From Panax quinquefolius (Eukaryota > Streptophyta > Magnoliopsida > Apiales > Araliaceae), in assembly GCA_020205615.1 (NCBI GenBank), contig CM035171.1, positions 120,842,893-120,906,892 of the forward strand: a stretch of DNA of 64,000 nt, read 5' to 3'. The notes under the pieces were generated by a model that ran no database searches, was not told the DNA's origin, and worked only from the letters and a program-made list of their open reading frames with translations. How positions within the stretch are numbered: position 1 is the first letter of the stretch; each line of letters starts with the position of its first letter. The position numbers and the translations under genes are program-made. Of the stretch, positions 61,321 through 64,000 are shown in pieces.

Positions 61321-61328
61321 TATATAAA
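61321..61328 (+). promoter_or_regulatory. Probable TATA box of the glutaredoxin gene
   Basis: TATATAAA lies 250 bp before the ATG, with CCAAT just upstream (about 61314). This would give a leader of about 220 nt that contains the TA run at 61461-61512. TA-rich surroundings make a chance match possible. Confidence 0.45.
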
Positions 61329-61460
61329 TCCCTTCATGGGCTTCGATCTCAACTAATTCCCCACATCAAAAAACCCTACCTCCTAATTCACAATATATAT
61401 ATATCCCACATTCTTATATCTCCTTTCACTTAATTCTCTACTTCTTTCTTTCCCCAACTT

Positions 61461-61461
61461 C

Positions 61462-61512
<51 letters not shown>
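61461..61512. repeat. (TA)n microsatellite in the likely 5' leader
   Basis: TA units interrupted once by TACATA. Because it lies between the presumed TATA box and the ATG, it would be in the 5' untranslated region. Confidence 0.9.
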
Positions 61513-61577
61513 TCTACCAAGAAATATTTTTCTTTTTTTATCTCCTAATTAATTAATTCCTAAATAAATTTGTATTA

Positions 61578-61889
61578 ATGGAAAGTGTAACGAAAATGGT
61601 GTCCGAGAGGCCAGTGGTAATATTTAGTAGGAGTACTAGTTGTTGCATGAGCCACACTGTCAAGTCCCTCTTTCATGATTTTGGTGTTAACCCTGCGGTT
61701 TATGAGCTCGATCAAATTGCGAGTGGCCGAGAAATCGAGCAGGCACTATCAAGGCTAGGCTGCAATCCGGTGGTGCCGGCTGTGTTCATTGGCGGTGAAC
61801 TGGTGGGTGGAGTTAATGAGGTCATGAGTCTTCACCTCAAGCGTAACTTAAAGCCAATACTTCAAAGGGCGGGAGCTTTATGGGTTTAA
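61578..61889 (+). CDS. CC-type (ROXY) glutaredoxin
   Basis: An intact single-exon gene of 103 residues, the normal length for the plant-specific class III (CC-type) glutaredoxins. The active site is CCMS at about residues 22-25, after [10 protein letters not shown] glutathione-binding VPAVFIGGE segment (about 66-74, with the cis-Pro of TVP-type motifs) and [10 protein letters not shown] follow. The C-terminus is ALWV, a variant of the ALWL motif that binds TGA transcription factors in this family. Such proteins act in the nucleus and cytosol, modifying TGA bZIP factors in nitrate signalling, flower development or defence. CCMS and the tail are closest to the GRXS-type subgroup; the exact orthologue cannot be set here. 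No disabling change is visible. An 11-kb retrotransposon sits 0.9 kb upstream. Confidence 0.93.
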   Translation: MESVTKMVSERPVVIFSRSTSCCMSHTVKSLFHDFGVNPAVYELDQIASGREIEQALSRLGCNPVVPAVFIGGELVGGVNEVMSLHLKRNLKPILQRAGALWV

Positions 61890-63040
61890 TCTTATCTAAT
61901 CTAATTAATAATTATACTACTACTTACACTAATAATAATTGCATTTTAGCTAGCTGCAAACAAGATCGAGTTAATAATGACGGATTATATTAGTACTAAT
62001 CAACTTGGCACGCATAATTATAAACTTACTTAATTTTATAGTAGGAGTAGTACGAATAATTAGAGATATATAGGCTAATTAAGTATTAATTATCTACTTT
62101 TTTTGTATAAGCTAGCTTGTCATTTTCATCAAGTACTACTATAAATCAAGTTTTTGCTGGCAATTAATTAATATTATAATTTGACAGCTGTTTATTTCTT
62201 CTACATGTTTGCTCAAATTTATATATTACAGAATTACTACTAGCTGGATCATGTACATGAGGCAAATGTACTGATCAAAACATGCATGCATATATTCAAA
62301 TAGGATTATATATATACCGCAAACATATTTAAAAGGAATTAATCTGATTTTCTCATAACGACCAATGCATGACCATGCATGCAATTATAGAGCATTTTAA
62401 TTTAATTTTTCTTTTCTTTTCTTTTGTTTGTCGTCGAACACGATGGTCATCAGAACAAAATAGTTATTAATTTCCCTATCCAGTTCGTTCATGAAAAATG
62501 TTTTTGTTTTTCATATTAAATCCAATGAATAATATTGATTTTAAGAAAAAATAAATTATGTTTAAATAAAATTTTCATTTATAGACAAATAACATATTAA
62601 CAAACTCTAAAGTTACAATTTGTTTGATGTTTATCATTAAATATGTTGTGATACTGTACTTTTGGACATTGTGTCATTTTATTGTATAATCAATTAAAAT
62701 GAAACTGTTTCTTTCAAATTAAAAGATTGACTACTAAAACTCATTTTGCAAATATATATGAATATACCAAGAAAGAAAGATGTATCGCACTTTGTTCGGA
62801 AAAAATAAAATAAAATCAAAAGCAATAACAAAAAAAATAAAAATAGAAAAGATCACACTGATGGAAGCATTTCGTGTTGAATCGATCAAGTAGTCATTCC
62901 AATAAACATATAAGAGATTATTACACTTGTTGTTTTGAGGTGTAGAGATTACATACGATCTTAAAATCAATATTAAAACATCAAAAAAAACAAAAACAAA
63001 ACACGCAATAACTTTCACAATCCCTAAATTACAGTCCTTG
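61890..63040. other. Intergenic DNA between the convergent glutaredoxin and APC7 genes
   Basis: It contains the 3' untranslated regions of both genes and AT-rich sequence. A 94-codon reverse-strand ORF at 62734-63018 has no family signal and is judged accidental. Confidence 0.5.
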
Positions 63041-63244
63041 TTATCCTATTCCTTGAAAGCTAGGTTGACTTGATGCACCTCCAACCAAATTTGATCTGGT
63101 AATGTGCTCAGCGTAACAACAAAGCTAAACTCCACTTTCATTATAAAGTTCTTTGTATGGGTAACAGTCCCCCCCAACCCAAGCATGACATGACATGAAC
63201 TCCGCTCTTGAAAGCAGCTTAACCATCTTTTATGTACCATTGCC

Positions 63245-64000
63245 TCACAAAAGGTCGGCCTCTTCTGGGTCTCCATCAGCATCCTCGACCTCATTTTCCT
63301 CCTCTTCTTCAGGTGCATCCGGATCCACACCCTACAAAACACCTTTGTTCATGCGAGGACACATGCAAATACCAACAACATATTTGTGGATATTTCTATT
63401 TCTTTTTTCCAATCAAATGCAAGTACAGCCATCCTGCTTTTAGAAAAACATGCTAGAAATTTCCCAAAATGAAAAAGGTTAACAGGAGAGACGCCATGCA
63501 CGCCTATATGCGCGCCCGCACACACACAGCAGTTGGCTTATTTATGAAAGATAAATCAAAATGCAGACCTTCATCTGCTTCTCCAAGCGCTCTAACCCCT
63601 TTTTTGCAGCATCGTTTTGGGGACTTATCCTGAAATGCACATTTAGAATAGAATTGTTGGCATCTATAATGTGGAGAGAGTGCTGGTATTTTCTTCTCTC
63701 TTCCTTTTTTAACTTTCCCCATCTAATGGTGTCTGCTTATTGGCTAAGCATTCTGGACTAGAATATAATACTATCAGTTTGTTTGTAATCATCAATAAAA
63801 CCAATATCAAACAAATCTAGAAAGATTTAACCTCAATGCGGCCTGGTAATGCGACAGAGCCTCTTGCAACATATTCGTAGCAGCAAATACTTGAGCCAGC
63901 TTAACATGAAGAGAGTCATCGGCCCAGTCTTTGAGATAGCGCTCAAGGAGAGATACAGCATCTCCATTTCGGCCCTCAATGACATGGAGCTCAGCCAAAG
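63245..64000 (-). CDS. APC7: Anaphase-promoting complex subunit 7, C-terminal exons (partial)
   Basis: Three exons on the minus strand: from beyond the window to 63832, then 63629-63569, then 63331-63245. Junctions are AG|GTTAAA to TTCAG|GATAAG and AAG|GTCTGC to GTAG|GGTGTG, all in phase. The first part reads AVSLLERYLKDWADDSLHVK, then LAQVFAATNMLQEALSHYQAAL, which are TPR helices. It continues RISPQNDAAKKGLERLEKQM, K, and the acidic tail DPDAPEEEEENEVEDADGDP before the stop. This matches the C-terminus of plant APC7, a TPR scaffold subunit of the APC/C ubiquitin ligase that controls the cell cycle in the nucleus. The N-terminal majority lies outside the window. All visible exons are open. 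Confidence 0.9.

Noticed and set aside
62734..63018. 94-codon reverse ORF with hydrophobic runs
   Set aside because: AT-rich intergenic sequence; composition explains the Phe/Ile runs.

Overview
The window is angiosperm nuclear DNA, most likely from a eudicot. It is AT-rich, has spliced genes of plant families (OSCA/CSC1-like, FAM32A-like, PPR, CC-type glutaredoxin, APC7), and carries large plant-type Ty3/gypsy LTR retrotransposons. I cannot name the species.

Positions 1-36670 are a pile-up of two gypsy-type families. Family X has LTRs of about 2.6 kb (590-3190, 6280-8869, 27487-30213). It encoded gag with zinc knuckles, protease, RT, RNase H, integrase and a chromodomain, so it is a chromovirus, Tekay-like by LTR length. 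Family Y has LTRs of about 2.36-2.41 kb (1-589 partial, 12978-15390, 20483-22842, 26673-27486 partial, 34308-36670). It keeps only gag/protease remnants, then a long non-coding interior with a 57-bp minisatellite, and looks non-autonomous. Copies left of 15390 lie on the minus strand. Right of 17509 the Y copies are on the plus strand and carry a nested minus-strand X copy, so the region is a mirrored cluster around four tandem ~600-bp repeats (15391-17508). Every element reading frame is broken by small indels.

Positions 36671-49331 hold low-copy sequence: a 3' fragment of an OSCA/CSC1-like channel gene (38207-38824), a FAM32A-like gene on the minus strand with an in-frame stop in exon 1 (40665-42648), a decayed P-class PPR gene (43540-45541), and a long-inverted-repeat (foldback) element split by a second insertion (46846-47885).

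Positions 49332-60656 are one minus-strand Tat-lineage gypsy element with 0.7-kb LTRs. It has gag, pol, a block of ~112-bp tandem repeats, and an antisense ORF with a Transposase_28-like motif between pol and the 3' LTR. This is the layout known from Retand-type elements. It lies 0.9 kb upstream of an intact CC-type (ROXY) glutaredoxin gene (61578-61889). The window ends in the last three exons of an APC7 gene on the minus strand (63245-64000).

The most unusual structure is that both long-LTR families carry arrays of short stem-loops. X has copies of a 7-bp-stem hairpin (ATCTTTG...CAAAGAT) that also appears, altered, in the Y minisatellite. The Y LTR has a separate array built on GTTATTCCA/TGGAATAAC.
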